NCBI GenBank assembly: GCA_029379385.1
Contig: CM055605.1
Coordinates: 1,833,001 to 1,897,000, forward strand
Length of the DNA: 64,000 nucleotides
Direction: 5' to 3'
Source of the DNA: Quillaja saponaria
Lineage: Eukaryota; Streptophyta; Magnoliopsida; Fabales; Quillajaceae
In this document: piece by piece, positions 1 to 13,341 of the stretch
Numbering within the stretch: position 1 is the stretch's first letter
Layout of the letters: each line of letters begins with the position of its first letter
Position numbers and translations under genes: made by a program
Notes under the pieces: model-generated
What the model was told of the DNA's origin: nothing
Databases searched by the model: none
Seen by the model: only the letters and a program-made list of their open reading frames with translations

Positions 1-73
1 TCAATGCTTTTGTCTTCTGGGTTGTCGGAGACGGCGAGTATGTTGTCGGAGTTGTTCCACCTTTTCCTGCCAT
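1..73 (-). CDS. Possible N-terminal coding fragment of an unidentified gene, cut by the window edge
   Basis: On the minus strand an ATG at 73 opens a frame that stays open to the window edge (24 codons, starting MAGKGGTTPTTYSPSPTTQK). This short stretch has clearly higher GC than the AT-rich DNA beside it, as expected for a plant first exon, and the DNA upstream of the ATG (74-170) could be its leader and promoter. I do not recognise the product. A plus-strand frame is also open over 1-144 and ends in TAA, so the strand is not certain. Confidence 0.25.
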   Translation of the reverse strand, partial: MAGKGGTTPTTYSPSPTTQKTKAL

Positions 74-1230
74 TCGCGAAAACTCTTACTTCAGTGTTTC
101 TCGGAGCTGTGTGTTGTACACTGTACCTGCACGCGCAAAGTTAAATAGCTGATGCGAAACTTTTGCTTTAACAACCCGCCCCGAAGGTCGACCCGAATTA
201 ACCCGTATGTAATAATTTTATATACATATAATAATTTAATATCAAACAAAAAATGAAAACAACAAGAAAAGAACTATAAATGAGAACTCGATAAATAGAA
301 ATATAGTCTATTATAATTTTTTACTATCTTTTTAATAAAATTGAGTTTTTAAAAATATTATTCGGTAGATGAACTAGACCGATCTAAATTATAAAATAAT
401 ATAATTTAAAATTTATTAGTCATATATTGTTAAAAAAATATTACGTCGTGAGCAAAAAATCTTGTAAGTTTTTTTCTGTTTTCTGTTTTATATTTATGGT
501 CAGCCTATGTTTTGGTTTTTAATTTAATTTCTCTGTTTTTCTTATGTAAAAAAAGATTATAATGTGCCAAAATCTAAATTTGGGACTAGTTAGAAATTAA
601 TTATAAATTAGCCTAGATTTGTTACATGTAATTATATGATTTGGGATGAAACAATAAATTAGCTATAAAATTTGTTAATTGTTAGTTGTAGTTCAATTTC
701 TCTTTCCCTGCCGTTCTCTATAATTAGTAGAAAATCTCCAAAGCCTTAACAAAATTCTAAAGCCACTCGTTTTTATTAGTTTACGTATTTTGACGTTAAC
801 AAAACTTGTAATCAAATCTCATTTTTACAAATTTATAAGGTAAAAATAAAATAAAATTATATCATGTTGGGTAATTTGATCCCTACTTATCAAAAAATCA
901 AAAACCTTATCACAAATGGCTTAAGAATCACGACCCTTCAAAGTCAAAGCCAAATATGTTACTGTAGCTGCTCACATGAATCACTGGACAAAACAGCGAA
1001 CTCACGTAGCATAAAGCAACTGATGGAATATTCAAAGATACAACTTGGTAACTTACAAAAAGAAAAATAAAATAAAAACATCAGCTTTCTTTTCATTTTC
1101 CATCAGACACTCACATATACATCTGAAAGAAGTGGTTGACTGAAAAAAAAAAAAATAAAAAATGCAGCACTAGGGAGGAGGAGGCCCTGGTTCAAAGAGT
1201 GGAGGACAGCAGCTGTTAAATAAACCACAG
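74..1230. other. AT-rich intergenic stretch
   Basis: No coding frame with recognisable content was found on either strand. The short plus-strand frame at 864-1070 has no family features and is probably chance. The stretch is rich in A/T runs. Confidence 0.5.
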
Positions 1231-1234
1231 CAGC

Positions 1235-1426
1235 TCAGAAACCATAGACTGCATAATGAGAAACCAAGAGAACAAGAAACAAGAAATCAGTGTTAAATGT
1301 ATAGTGATTGACATTTACCACAAAACCAAACTTACAGCAAAGCCAATATAGGTAGTACCATGAATCCAAGAATCCTCCATCAGGGGGAGCCCGGTCTAGC
1401 AGTGGTTCGCTTGGAGGTGGATCCAT
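1235..1426 (-). CDS. Small ORF with acidic/proline start and hydrophobic tail; independent gene or extended 3' exon of NCRK
   Basis: A minus-strand frame starts MDPPPSEPLLDRAPPDGG and runs into an aromatic, hydrophobic segment (DSWYYLYWLC). Read unspliced, it continues through a second hydrophobic stretch to a stop at 1235. A good donor (T followed by GTAAGT, near 1332) and an acceptor (ATGCAG, near 1249) could remove the middle and keep the frame, giving a product of about 34 residues that ends in FYGF. The ATG sits just after a plausible acceptor (TTTTAG) at about 1430. A strong donor (CTG followed by GTAAGTATG) lies further up, at about 1590, beyond the NCRK stop codon. The block could therefore be a spliced 3' UTR exon of NCRK rather than a gene. 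The composition looks coding, but I do not recognise the family. Confidence 0.3.
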   Translation of the reverse strand: MDPPPSEPLLDRAPPDGGFLDSWYYLYWLCCKFGFVVNVNHYTFNTDFLFLVLLVSHYAVYGF

Positions 1427-2003
1427 AACCTAAAAGATGGTGGTCTCTATGGATTAAGTTGTTTTATATTGTATCTGTCTAATTTCAACACCATCTTTTC
1501 CTTAAGTCATACCTTCCACCTACCATTCATTTGGAGATTTAAAGCCAACACCCAACTATCTGTCATATGAACTACTCTAACTAACATACTTACCAGTCAA
1601 CTGTACAAGAATTCAAACGATTATGAATGTAGATAACATTGTCTCAGTCATTTGGCAAGCAATAAGCCAATGCAATCTAAGTCATACATAAGAGATGAGC
1701 CAATACCATCCCATTACAGCATACTTGTTTAGAGAATCAAACCCTTAGATTGCTAGTGCAAGTGACATCCCATCCTATTCATCTCAAAAAGGTACAATCT
1801 GAGTTTTATGAGTTTCTTTTCTGTCATAGAAAAAATAAATAAATAAATAAAATTACAGTGAATAATTTTATATGCTCATCTACTGGCACCTGTAATGTTA
1901 TTTCTAAAAGGGAAAATAAAAATGAATCACAAAAACCAGCTTGCTTTCTCTATATGTACGATTTGAGCAATATACAACGTTTTCCCCTCCGCACCTTATG
2001 TTA

Positions 2004-5000
2004 TCAGGGGGACTTCATGTTTGCCATGCAAAATGATTCAAATCGAGGCTCAGTTAAGTCCACTGTTTCATCATCTGATGCGCGCCAGCTCCTAGCATTT
2101 GAAGTCAAGAGGATCAACCTCTCCATGCACTCAGCTGAAACAATGTCTGGGTCTTTATTATTCTTTCCAACACAGAAATTGTGGTCGATATCCAATGGCA
2201 ATGAGCAACGAGCTGACCATTTACTAAATGGAGCTTGCCTTTGGTCCTCTTCATCCATAGGTCCTTCCACATGCATGTGTTGTCCCCTGAGAGGCATAAC
2301 ATGATTGGGGTATGGTTCACTTTTCAAGAAGGCAGGTGATTTCTACGGACACAAGCAAAATTCATCCATTAGTATATGTAATAAATCAGCCAGGTGCAGA
2401 AGATGTTGGTATAAGAAAGCATAGAAAAAAAATTAAACGAGGATGATAACTTAGAGTCAATATGCTGGAGAGACAGTTGGCTAGATTTCTATGGGTGCTA
2501 TTGGTGAATATGCATTACCTGAAAAAGCCTTGCAGGAATGTTTCTCCTAGATTTATCTGGTGATATGGCTGATAGAATTTGAACAACCTCACTCATGGTT
2601 GGCCGAGCATCAGGATCCCACTGCAAACACTCCTTTGCTAAGTAAGCCATTATCTGCATCTCTTCTTCCGGAAAGTTCCCATTCAAATGTGGATCAGGCA
2701 ATTCTGTAATTACTTGCCTACTAGTCTGTAAACGAGGAGTAGCCTACAACAGCACAAGGTTATGCAGGCTACATGAATTTGACCATACATAACAGATTAC
2801 TTATTATTATTAGTTTTGCTAGTAACACAGTAGATTACATTAATCAGTGATAAGAATAGTGTGAATTTGAAGAATACAGATTCGTGCATGTGTTTTTGTA
2901 AATATACATGCACAGAGAATACATGATACAAGCAGTGCTTGAGCTTTTGTAAACTGCAAACCATCTCTATGGAACTTCAACATGAATAGATAAGCCCTTC
3001 AGTTGGTTCTCATGTATGAGAGAACTGTATTTGTGGTACAGTGAAGATTTTCCTTATTATGAAATGTGACTTAAAAGGTTAACTTCCATAAGGCTATTAT
3101 ACTTACCCATACGACAAGACTTTCTTCTCCTCTCTGTATTGATTTATGGATGGGTTGCCGACCACTAAGAAGCTCAAGAAGAACTACCCCAAAGCTGAAA
3201 ACATCTGACTTAAGAGAGGCTCTTCCAACAATTGCATACTCAGGTGCAAAATACCCAAATGTGCCCTGCATTCTTGCTGGAGAATTGGAACAGCTAGGTA
3301 GACCATCAGCTCTCAAGTTTTTAGCCATACCAAGATCAGTTATCTGCAAATTGATTACTTACAATATCATGATAAGTATGAAAAATGGTTCAGTAATAGA
3401 TAAATAAAACTAACAACCACAGATTCAACTCAGAAGGATTTCTGCAGATCCTGAGAAAGCTGATGATGGAGGTAAAAAGCACTGAGTATTCAGACTAAAA
3501 TCCTCAATTATGGATTTTACTTTCAGTTCCTTGTTTCCAAATCAAATCATGTTTTCAATCTGTAGGATTTATATTGAATATACAATCCTTTTCCCTTCCC
3601 GTTTCTAGTAATGTCATCTGTCATTAAATTCTCAAGAAATTAATGATAATACCTTGGCTCTCCAATTCTCATCCAGAAGAATGTTTGTCGATTTCACATC
3701 TCTGTGCAAAATTCTTGGAGCAGCTGCTTCATGGAGATATTCCAAACCCCTAGCAGCTCCAATTGCAATTGCAACCCTAGTAGCCCAATCCATATTCTTC
3801 CCTAATGCTCCATCCAAGCATTCCCTCAAATTACCATTTGGCATGTATTCAAATACTAGCACCCTCTCAGCAGATTTCCCTTTTGATTCTGAGCAATATC
3901 CTAGCAAAGGCACCAGGTGACAATGATGCAGTCTAGACAATAACTCAATCTGCACCCGAATTTTTTTTATTCTAAACCAAATCAAAAAGATGAGAAGTAT
4001 TTTCTTTTTCAAAATCAAATGATACTTGCAAAAGTTAAAATATATAACCGACAACTGAAGACTGATAGCAAGGTTGGGTAGAACCTCTGTCATAAACTCA
4101 ATATCTGCATCAGGCCCTCCTTGTGCTTTTAGTCGCTTAACTGCCACATTTCTACCATCTTTCAGCTGACCACGATATACATAGCTACTTCCACCAAGTC
4201 CAATAAGATTGGGAGTTGAAAAGTTGTCAGTAGCATTTTCCAGTTCAGCAAATGAAAATTGATTAATGGTTCCATGTAAAGTTGCAGTTTTGCTCCCAAA
4301 CAAGTAAGAAGCTCTGCAAAAGCATCCTACAAAAGAGTATCATCAACTAAGTAAAGGAGATGAATATTGGGATTTGTATAGACATGCTCAAGATATTTTG
4401 AGAAACTCTGAAAAATTAGCATCAGAGATAACACATGACAACCTTTTAAAAAGTGAAGTACCTGTCTTATTAGTAATGGGAGAATTTATAGTAAGTTTCG
4501 TTTCTGCTACAGAAGAACTCTTATAGCTAATTAAGTTGGTAGTGCTATTGCAACTGGATTCCTTATCAGATGACAACATTGATAGTTGAATAGGGCATTC
4601 CCTTCGCCGATAGATGTAGCATATCACAGAGACAAGAAACGCAATAGTTGTGAATATGACACACATTGAAATAATAACAACAACAATCTTGCTTGACATG
4701 TGCTTTCTTGAATCTTTTGCGATGCTGAGATTTCCTGTGAAGCATTTCAAATGCAATTAAGCTAGCTACCATATCTAAGAATTGGGACTGACCAGGTACT
4801 TTTTATGAAAAATAAAATTGACTATCAATACATCATTACCCCTAAGATACCAAAAATAGCACAAAGGAAACGGGCGACCCATGTCAAGGGCTCCTAAAAT
4901 AAGGAAACATGATTTGATATGATGAATGCAAAAATCTCACATTTTATAGTCTCAAATAAATCATGATATTAAATAGCAACTGAACCAACCAAGTTTTTGA

Positions 5001-6302
5001 ATCTGAATATTAATAATAATGTCATAAAATACATCTAAACCAATATTGACCGATAACTAACAATTAGACAAATTATTCAGAAAGAGGCATTTCCTTCAGA
5101 AATTGTAGGGGGAGAAGAGGGAGAGATACCCAATGTGCAATTGCAGGCTGTAAAACAATTAGGATTACGGCCAGCTGCTGCCACTTTTGGAAACCCGTTG
5201 GCATCGCATATGCATGTCCATATAGATCCGCTTCCTCCGGCATCTAAATTAGGGGAAAGCAGATAGTATATAATCTACATTACTATAATTGCAGGCTCCC
5301 AATGTCATCTAAAATAGAAAGAAAGTTAAATTGTAATTGTGTAGCATATCCTGTATTAGCCACAACAGAAAATACTATTAATAAACCCCAGGTGTAAAAC
5401 TTGTGTAGGAACTCGCCTGCTTCAACTTTTAAGTTCTCCACTGTAGCTTGTGGAAAAACAAATTAAACCTCTAAACTTTTCTACTATGCTTCTTCAAATT
5501 AAATTATGCCATAAATAACTAAATTAGTACTTTATTCAACTGATAGTAGTAACTGCAGAAGAAACAAGTTTGTTGAAACATGAACCACCAAAGTACTGGG
5601 ATTCTTACTCCACAAATAAGATGCTCCTTGTAGCCAAGGATACTTCTTCCTTGACTAAAATTGAATAAATATACACATATGAAGAAACTCAAGGGAATGG
5701 AAAATGTACCTATGTTCATTTCAAAGCTTAGCGGTAAAAAAATTATATCTGCATAAAGGTTCTTTTTATCATACCATAGAGACTAGCTGCATACCTGAAC
5801 TGCAATCACAGGATGTGGAACAATTAGCAAGAGTGTAGTTTATGTTTCTTTGGTATAAAGAGCAGCTACATTTCCATTTGTTTAAGCCAGAAGTATCAGA
5901 AAGTTCATCTCCTAGAAGACAATTGAAGGGAACATAAGCTTCATGGCTGTAATTTAGATTTTATCTATTCCTTATAAGAAGCATAATGGACATGGCTCCT
6001 CAATTATTTAAATGGTTAAAGTACTTAAAGAAACACAAAACTGCAACAGTAAGAATTTGCACTGTTGTGGGACTGAAAAAACAACCACAAGTTTCCCAAT
6101 ATCTGAAATCAGGCATACCCTTACTTGTGGATTAAATCAGAATACAATATACTTTTAAAAGCCATGCCAATAGAATATATCAGGTGAACAAGACTAAACA
6201 ACCAATAACTAGAGAGCCAAATTCTATAAAATGGTGATACTAACCACAAAATATATGCTGAATCCAAAGCATGCTGATAAGAGAAGCAAGAGCAACTTCC
6301 AT
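2004..6302 (-). CDS. NCRK: Receptor-like serine/threonine protein kinase, NCRK type
   Basis: This is a single-pass plasma-membrane receptor-like kinase. Exons on the minus strand are 6302-6245, 5911-5795, 5243-5130, 4734-4462, 4326-4085, 3949-3653, 3343-3107, 2743-2519 and 2342-2004. All junctions are GT-AG and in phase, giving about 633 residues. In order it has a signal peptide ([13 protein letters not shown]...), a cysteine-rich ectodomain (CSCSLYQ, CDCSSG, CICDANG, CFTACNC), a transmembrane helix at about 112-136, and a kinase domain from about 207. Kinase motifs seen are a Gly-rich loop ([12 protein letters not shown]), [17 protein letters not shown] in place of DFG, and [12 protein letters not shown] 110-residue tail follows. 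DLG is usual in this family and the other catalytic residues are present, so it is probably active. The Arabidopsis homologue is reported to interact with ROP GTPases; that role is inferred here. The tail exon is longer than I expect for Arabidopsis NCRK. Confidence 0.92.
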
Positions 6303-8490
6303 CCGAGGCTTCATTTATTTCAACCAAAAACTCTAAAAAGAAAGAAAATGGAACCATTTAGCGTTATGTTTGTAATGCTCGGACAAAGGAATGTACCTAA
6401 TCTCTTGAAACAGAAAGCAATTTTTATCTTACACTTCAGGTGGTTTTCCAAAAGAATTTAAACACAAATAGATGAGAGAAAAGAGAGCTAAATTTGATCA
6501 ATTAATGGTAAGAATATATGAGAATTATGAATATGTAAGCAGTATGTCACAGTGACACTCAAGCTATATGCCAATGCTATAAAATCTAAACTTTTTATCT
6601 GGTCAAGATGAGCAATCGTATGTGTGCAACTTCCCAAAGCATTTCCGAGCTGAACTACATGACTTCATGACATTTTATAGAATAAATTTTTTCTGTTGCT
6701 ATCTTTATTAAAATATATTACTATCTCACCATAGAGATTATAACACAACAGAATGTAAGTGGCATGCATTGGATTAACCTTCATTAGGGAGAAGTACAGG
6801 TTTACTCTTCAATTGTCCTAAAACAACCGTTAAGTTAGATCAAGGATGGAAAGGAGTAAGACAAGGAGGAAAAAGAAAGCCTAATTATCTACAGAATAAA
6901 CCAACTTAATTGAAATAGGAAATATAAAGCATATGAAGAGAGCTCTTCCATGATGAAGACAATTACAGAGCATAGAGCAATATAGAGGTCCAATGAACTA
7001 ACTATCGCCCAAGTTTCAGTTCCAGTTCTTCTAAATTGAGACAGTGGATGTGATAGTTTTTCCTGTTTCAATATGTAATTAAGTCAAAATGGGTAGGAAC
7101 TGAGAAATTCATGGTTGTCCAACAAACACCTGAAGTCAAGTTTAATTCACCTATTACTACCAAACGTTCAACTGGTAATGAAAAAAGAGTGGACATTAAT
7201 TTCGTAGACCTTTCAGCATAAGTGTAGTATTGAAACCTCACACACAATTTTTGGTCGTTTACAGTAACAAACAGCATCTAGAGGTGATACTGATATACAA
7301 CTAATTCATTGATGGCCAAATGAACAAGGACGCTCACACCAGCAGCGTTACATCAGACAATAAAGATAGGATACCAGCTTGGCACCAAAAAAAAATATAT
7401 ATAATAATAAATAAATAAATTGTTTCTTAGCGTGATTACTACCGAGATCAGTACCAAGAAACCTAATGAAAGTTTTTCCCATACTTACATTGTTTGTAAT
7501 AAGAAAGAGGGAATAATTTTATTTTTTTTCAAATCTCCAGGCGAAGCACCAGAACTAAGACAGCATGAAACAGCGAAGCAAAACCAGCAAACCTATGAAC
7601 TTCTTTGAGATATAGACTAATATAGCAACCAGGCTGGTAAGTTTCTTTTTTCTTCTTCTCAGAACAATTAGTTCACTAAAATTAACCAGTGTCTGAATAG
7701 ACTAATCCAAATTATCCACACCAACTTCCAAACTCTAGCCATGTGTATGAAATGAAAGTAACATCCCGATAAAGATCAAAACTTTGAGCATCCAAAGATT
7801 GAGAAGACTAGTCACAAATTATGGCAATGCTGAATAGGACACCGGACAGCGAATAGAGAGGACAGAGACTTAATGGGTGATTAAAATTAAAAACAATCTA
7901 TCAACCACCACCTGAAAAGAACCCCACACCCTTTTTTCTGTAGCTGCTCAGTACATATTTCATCATCTGTATAAATTTAAAACCCAATTTACTACTCTCA
8001 TTCAGGTTCGTATAAGTGATGATGCAGTGTTTAACCTGTCAAATATTTTCAAGGTATCTTAATTCATTTGTGGATATATGCAATGGGCTAGATAGCTTGG
8101 CTTCAAAGACATACCTACTTCCATGTCTGTAAGGTAACCGACCTGTACTGTACAAGTAAAATCCCAACGATCAGCTAGAAATGGGTCCGAGTCCCCTACC
8201 GTCGGCTGTGGGTTCTGCGGCAAAATTGTAGTTGTGGGCCCACTCTAACTTGGAAAGCGTGATTAAAGGCGTCAGCAAATTTATCAGATCATCAACCAGA
8301 CAACCAACGGTGACTCTGGAACTAAACAAATTATTCGTGATCAAAATTACTATAATACCCACATGATGTCTGAAAAGACAAATCCATAACCAAAATCTAC
8401 AGAAACTGGTTGGATACCAAAGAAAGGTGGTCCCAGTTCGGGAGAATTTGAATATTTTATTAAAGCTTAAAAAGAGATAAAGAATGACGG
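6303..8490 (-). other. Upstream region and possible leader intron(s) of NCRK
   Basis: No coding exon is recognisable. The open frames here lack family features. The NCRK start codon lies directly at the 5' end of a 58-bp exon. The only promoter-like motifs are at about 8.49 kb, so part of this stretch may be a 5' UTR intron; this is inferred from distance only. Confidence 0.35.
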
Positions 8491-8491
8491 T

Positions 8492-8511
8492 CACGTGACA
8501 TTGGGCACGTG
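8492..8511. promoter_or_regulatory. Two perfect G-boxes 14 bp apart
   Basis: CACGTG occurs at 8492-8497 and again at 8506-8511, on the upstream side of NCRK. G-boxes bind bZIP and bHLH factors in plants. Close pairing is typical of light- or ABA-responsive promoters, but which gene they serve is inferred from position alone. Confidence 0.45.
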
Positions 8512-9362
8512 TTCCTAGGCCAGATCCGTGGGCCGATGACTTTTGCTTGGAATATATGTAGCAACCTGCTTCTACCACCAATGAGACTCGTCGTCTAAGT
8601 TGAGGCCGTAACACCTAGAAATTGGCCCAGCCTGTTAATTGTTGTTCGATAAAATTATTAATTATTTAACGTGAATGACTTGTTATTGATTTATCTTTAA
8701 AAAGTAGTAATTATGATCAATTCAATGATCACATGATTAATAAAATCTAAAATATAAAACAATGTAGTTGTGATAATTATGTGTTAGGTTTTGTACTGAA
8801 AAAAGACATCCCAAGCACATAGATGTCAACCCAAAGATTACAGCTAGGAGTACTTGAGAGTTTGGACAATTTTGAGATGTAGAAAAATGAAAATAGAAAA
8901 GAAGAACATGAAAAGAATCAGGAGCAAATATATTATATGCTTAAGTGAAGAATTGATTCCAAGTATCTCCACAGTTACAATGCTACATCCCCCCTCACTT
9001 TTCAAACTCAAACAATACAAGATTCAAAGCCAGAAGAAAAATTCTTATGTACACCCACAATCATAATTCATACCCAACTATGTCTAGCTCCCATCTGTTT
9101 TCTTTTTCACAGGGACCTTACCCGCAGTTGTTATTCATTTATACCAGCAATGTAAAAAACCCCATCATTACATTTATCCATTTATACCCACCTAGCCGAA
9201 ACTAGAAAGTATACCCGCTTAAAATCTCTCCTTACCATGTATACCAACCTTGCAAAAAACCATGACCCGAAAGAAAATAATGATAAACAAACCAAAAGGT
9301 CTTGGGAGATAAAAGAGTTCATGAATGTAGGGTGAAGAATCTTCCAAAGACAATTAAGGTTA
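8512..9362. other. Intergenic region between the EDA40-like gene's 3' end and the NCRK upstream region
   Basis: AT-rich with no coding content. The part next to 9362 should hold the 3' UTR of the EDA40-like gene. No other signal stands out. Confidence 0.5.
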
Positions 9363-12300
9363 TTATCTTGCCTGCGGACGGGCAGGAAAGGACTTAAAAG
9401 GTCGGAGGGTACGTCGAGGTGATGGATTCCCCAATAACATGGTCTGAGAACGGGTCACCATGTCTACCATAGATGGGGTTTGGTATGCTTGCACAAGGCT
9501 GGTGCTGTCTGTGGAATCACCTCTTGCAGTTGCCCTTTGCCATGAATGCGAGCTCAATCCGGACAGAACATAAGCTCTTCCAGACTCTTCATATATGCGT
9601 CGGTTTGCCATCCTTTCCTGCATTTCCTTTAATTCTGCAGAAAGAGCAATGCATAACCTGTCACCAGCTTGAGCAGAAGCAGTTTCAGACAATGCCTCGT
9701 GACATCTGTCCAGGACAGAAACTGCACCAGCCAAATCACCACGTTCAGCTGCCACTCTAGCCTCAGCCATCGCCTCTGCAGCACTCAGCCTGTTCCGCTG
9801 CCTGTCTACTTCTATAGACACCGCTAGTTCTCCACTTACCTCAGGCCGCCTGATCTTTACTTCACTTGTTTCTTTTTCTTCCAAAGTTGCCATTTCTTTT
9901 GTGATGGGATCTCTGTAAACACATCTAACCTTTAGCAATGACATCTCATCACTTGAACAATCTACTGGAATATTGACATTGACCAAAAAGTCCCTTTCTT
10001 CTTCAGCATACAAGTCTCCCACATGAATAGAAGCCATTCTTGCATTGGCTCTCATGCTGGTTTGGTAACTTCCTGCTTTTATGGAACCAATTTGAAGACT
10101 AGGGTGAACACATTCAACTTTTACCTGCACTTCCTGCACTACTACACTCAAGAGTCCCCCAATACACTGTGCAAATGCATCCTGAATCACACCTTCAGCT
10201 TCTATGAATGAAAATGTACCCCCAGACATCTCAGAGATTGAGTGCATTGAGGTGGCATCATGGTCTGCACCAAACCCAAATGCATGCACAGGGATCTTCA
10301 AGCCAGCAGCATTATCGCGATGAATTGAGCTTGGGACAAGTGACTGGTAATTAGTACCAGCACGTGCACTAGGAGAGTTGACTGTATACGTGTCCTGTCC
10401 ATCTGACAATAATATGATGCTCCCAACTGGGTTTTTCCACCTGCGATCTACAAACACCTTCGCAACTTTCCTTAAGGCTTCGGCAATATTTGTCCCCCCA
10501 TTTGAAGCCAAGGAATTAACAGCCTGTAAAGCCTGCTGTCGTCCAGTATTAGTCATCCGCCGAAGAGGAAAGATTCGGCGAGCAGTGGAAGAGAAAGCAA
10601 TGACAGAAAGCCGGTCTGTTGGGCCAAGATTCTGAATCACAAAACCCATTGCTCGTTTTAGCAATGCGAGTTTAGTACCTGCCATGCTGCCACTCACATC
10701 AAGAACTGTGACAAGGTCAACCGGAACTCGAGAATTCTGAGACGATGGTGGTGAATTAGTCTCATTTCCGCCACTATTTTGTCTTCCAACTGAAAAAGGA
10801 GCCTTGAGATGGACCAGTATGGTAAAGTTATCATGAGAGGCGGATCTTGGAACAGCTGAAAGTTCAGGATATGTTCTGATCTCCATCATATCGATAGGTT
10901 TGTTATCAGCATCATCATTATTGCAATTAAGTAAAGGTTGTTGATCTAAGGACTCGTCATCATCAAATACAGCTGGTTCAGGAACATGATACAGAGATAA
11001 ACTCTGTCGACTTGCATCCCCTTGGGGGAAAAGAAGTTGCCGTGAGACTCTCATCCAGGCATCATCTTGTGGCCAACTGACTTGGCTGATTCTAGTCATT
11101 CCATGGGGAACATCAGAAGCAGGACTCTGAAAAGGCACTTCTTTCCACTTTGCTCTGCATACAGGGCAAATTTGGTTCCCATGCTTTACATTAGATGTAA
11201 TGCAGTGGAAATGGAAAGAGTGGGAGCACTCTGCAGTAAAAATGGCATGGCCCTGCCCTGGTTTCATGGTGGTCAAGCATATTGCACATGCACCCTGCAT
11301 GTAGATAAGAACAAGAAAAAGCTACAGTCAAATGCTTACCAGATAGATGGTTATTGATAAAAAAATTTGAAAAGGACAGTATAAAAGATGGTTACACTAC
11401 ACTAGGCTGAAGTTATCTGCAAATGGGGTTGGTAATTCTACAAGTCCCTTAGGTTGAAATTAGCAATTTAGGAAGGAAATAATGTTATCATTCTAAGGAA
11501 ACCAAAGGAAGTCACTTGGAGAACATCTGGGCAGATGTTACACAATCCTTCAAGAAACCATACAATTGGGATCAACAACTTGACAAGAACAAATGCTGCA
11601 TTTTAGATCATATAGCTGAAAAACTTAAAGTTCAGAATCATTCCGTTTTTTTGTGGAATAAACATCAAATTATATATCATTAACTCTCAATGATATGGGC
11701 CAGGATTTTAGAGCATCTGCTTCCGCTTGTACAAGAACAAACAATCTTGATATCTACATTATTATGAGACAAGAACAAACAATCTTGATATCTACAATAT
11801 TATGAGATGTAAATCTTTAATCTAACGTGCCATGGCATGGCCTTACTATTTTCAGCTACAGCTGCAAAGCAGTATGGTGATGTTTGTATTCACTAGTAGT
11901 TTATGATCCTTAGATACAATCATCCAAACGAAGACGTTTTAATACGTGAATCTTAGCACCACCGCAATAAAGTATTCTTGGTTAAATCCAAAAATTTGCA
12001 AAGACTACCAGTAAACTATAGTATCTAAGGCCGTCCCCTTCTGTGCAGATGCAGGTCCACTATCAAGGCCAGTGCATAAAAAGATGAAATATAACGCTAC
12101 CTATCTGCACCATCACATGCATAGTTCGAGGGATTACAAACATCCATGACAATAAAGTATTTACCCAAACTCTAGGACTCCGAAGTAAATTAGCAAAACA
12201 ATAAAAGGAAAAAAGGTCAATGCCACGTAGTCAAAACAGAGTGATATTGATGGGCAATTAACAACAATCAAGGAGACGACTTTAAAAAAAAGTAAGATTA

Positions 12301-13341
12301 ATAGCAACTCGCAAACCAATATTCATAGCTTTCAAGACAATAAATAAAAGAATTTTCTTCCAAGAAAAAAAAATGCAAGCTCATCAAAAGAAGAGGAGAT
12401 CATTCATTCCTCTAAGATTTCTATATCTCTTCTTTTTTTCCCTCTCATTTCACTTTTTTCTTTGTTGAAGCCCATTGCAAGGAAATTCACAATCAACGGT
12501 GTAGAGGCCATAAAAGTAACATCAAAAGGAGGGAGTGGGTGAGAGGAGGTGTAAGCGTTCATGGAACAGTGCACTTGTGCTGACCAGACAAAGCACTTTC
12601 TCTTCCAGGGAGGAAAAAGAAGTGGTAAAGACTATTAATTTACTCCTTTTTTCTGGTAAGCCAAGTAACAGGTCCTTAAAGGTGATACTCCACTTTATAC
12701 CCCACAAGCAGTATTCATGTAGTTGATACCAACATGACAGCCTATATCAGTATCCATAATATTCAGATACATCACGTTGTGATATCCCCACCAACATACC
12801 CCACATGACATTGAATGCCAAGGTTAAAAACAAAATCAACCATAGACAATAATTAACATTATACCTCCTATTTAGAAATATTAATTATTATTTTTGGTTT
12901 CAATTAGAAATATTAATTTAGTGCATCATGAAAAAAAATGGAAATAATTAGGATATGTAGCTTCAAGCGTCCAAAGGTTAACTCAGAATACACATGGAGA
13001 TTCAGAGCAAACCAGCAGCAAATAAGGCAACAAACCAAAGAATCAAAGCCAAAGCTATCATTTTTCTTTCTTAAAAAGACATGGGTTCGATGGAAAATGC
13101 GAACCTTGGAGGGTTTGGGTCCGGATTTAGGCAACCGGAGACCAGATGAAGACGGAGTCGGCGTTGTTGGACGACAAATAGAGCTAGTAGCCAACGGTGA
13201 ATCCAAAGAAGAGGCCAAAGAGGCATCCGAGAATCTTTCTGTGACGTTAATGGACGGGGAAGGATCCTCTGAAGCTCTGGGAACATAAACACACATATTC
13301 ATTCCAAGAGCAAGCTTCACTTTTCTCCATTTGCTTCCCAT
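9363..13341 (-). CDS. EDA40: RING-H2 / von Willebrand factor A domain E3 ubiquitin ligase, WAV3/EDA40 group
   Basis: There are two coding exons: 13341-13105 (79 codons, starting MGSKWRKVKLALG) and 11294-9363. The intron is phase 0 (AAG followed by GTTCGC; ATGCAG acceptor). The product is about 722 residues. A RING finger (CAIC...CSHSFHFHC...CPVCRAKW) spans about residues 82-127. A vWA domain starts near 276, with the metal-site motif DVSGSMAG and a later LLSDGQDT. A C-terminal region with basic and Ser-rich segments follows. Family members are cytosolic E3 ligases; WAVY GROWTH 3 and its relatives act in root gravitropism. The N-terminal motif and total length fit the EDA40-like branch best. 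Assignment to that branch rather than WAV3/WAVH is from recall, not alignment. Confidence 0.9.
11731..11806. repeat. 38-bp tandem duplication inside the EDA40-like intron
   Basis: Two near-identical units, 11731-11768 and 11769-11806, both begin ACAAGAACAAACAATCTTGA. They differ at one base near the end. The repeat lies in the 1.8-kb intron (11295-13104), which otherwise shows nothing notable. Confidence 0.8.

Noticed and set aside
864..1070. 68-codon plus-strand frame
   Set aside because: Short, no recognisable motif, in AT-rich DNA.
1858..2304. 148-codon plus-strand open frame
   Set aside because: It is the antisense of the NCRK last exon, whose minus-strand frame joins in phase with the kinase exons.
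8171..8614. 147-codon minus-strand open frame
   Set aside because: Composition and sequence look like translated non-coding DNA (many Phe/Leu/Ile runs, no family features), and the G-box pair lies inside it. More likely promoter or leader of NCRK.
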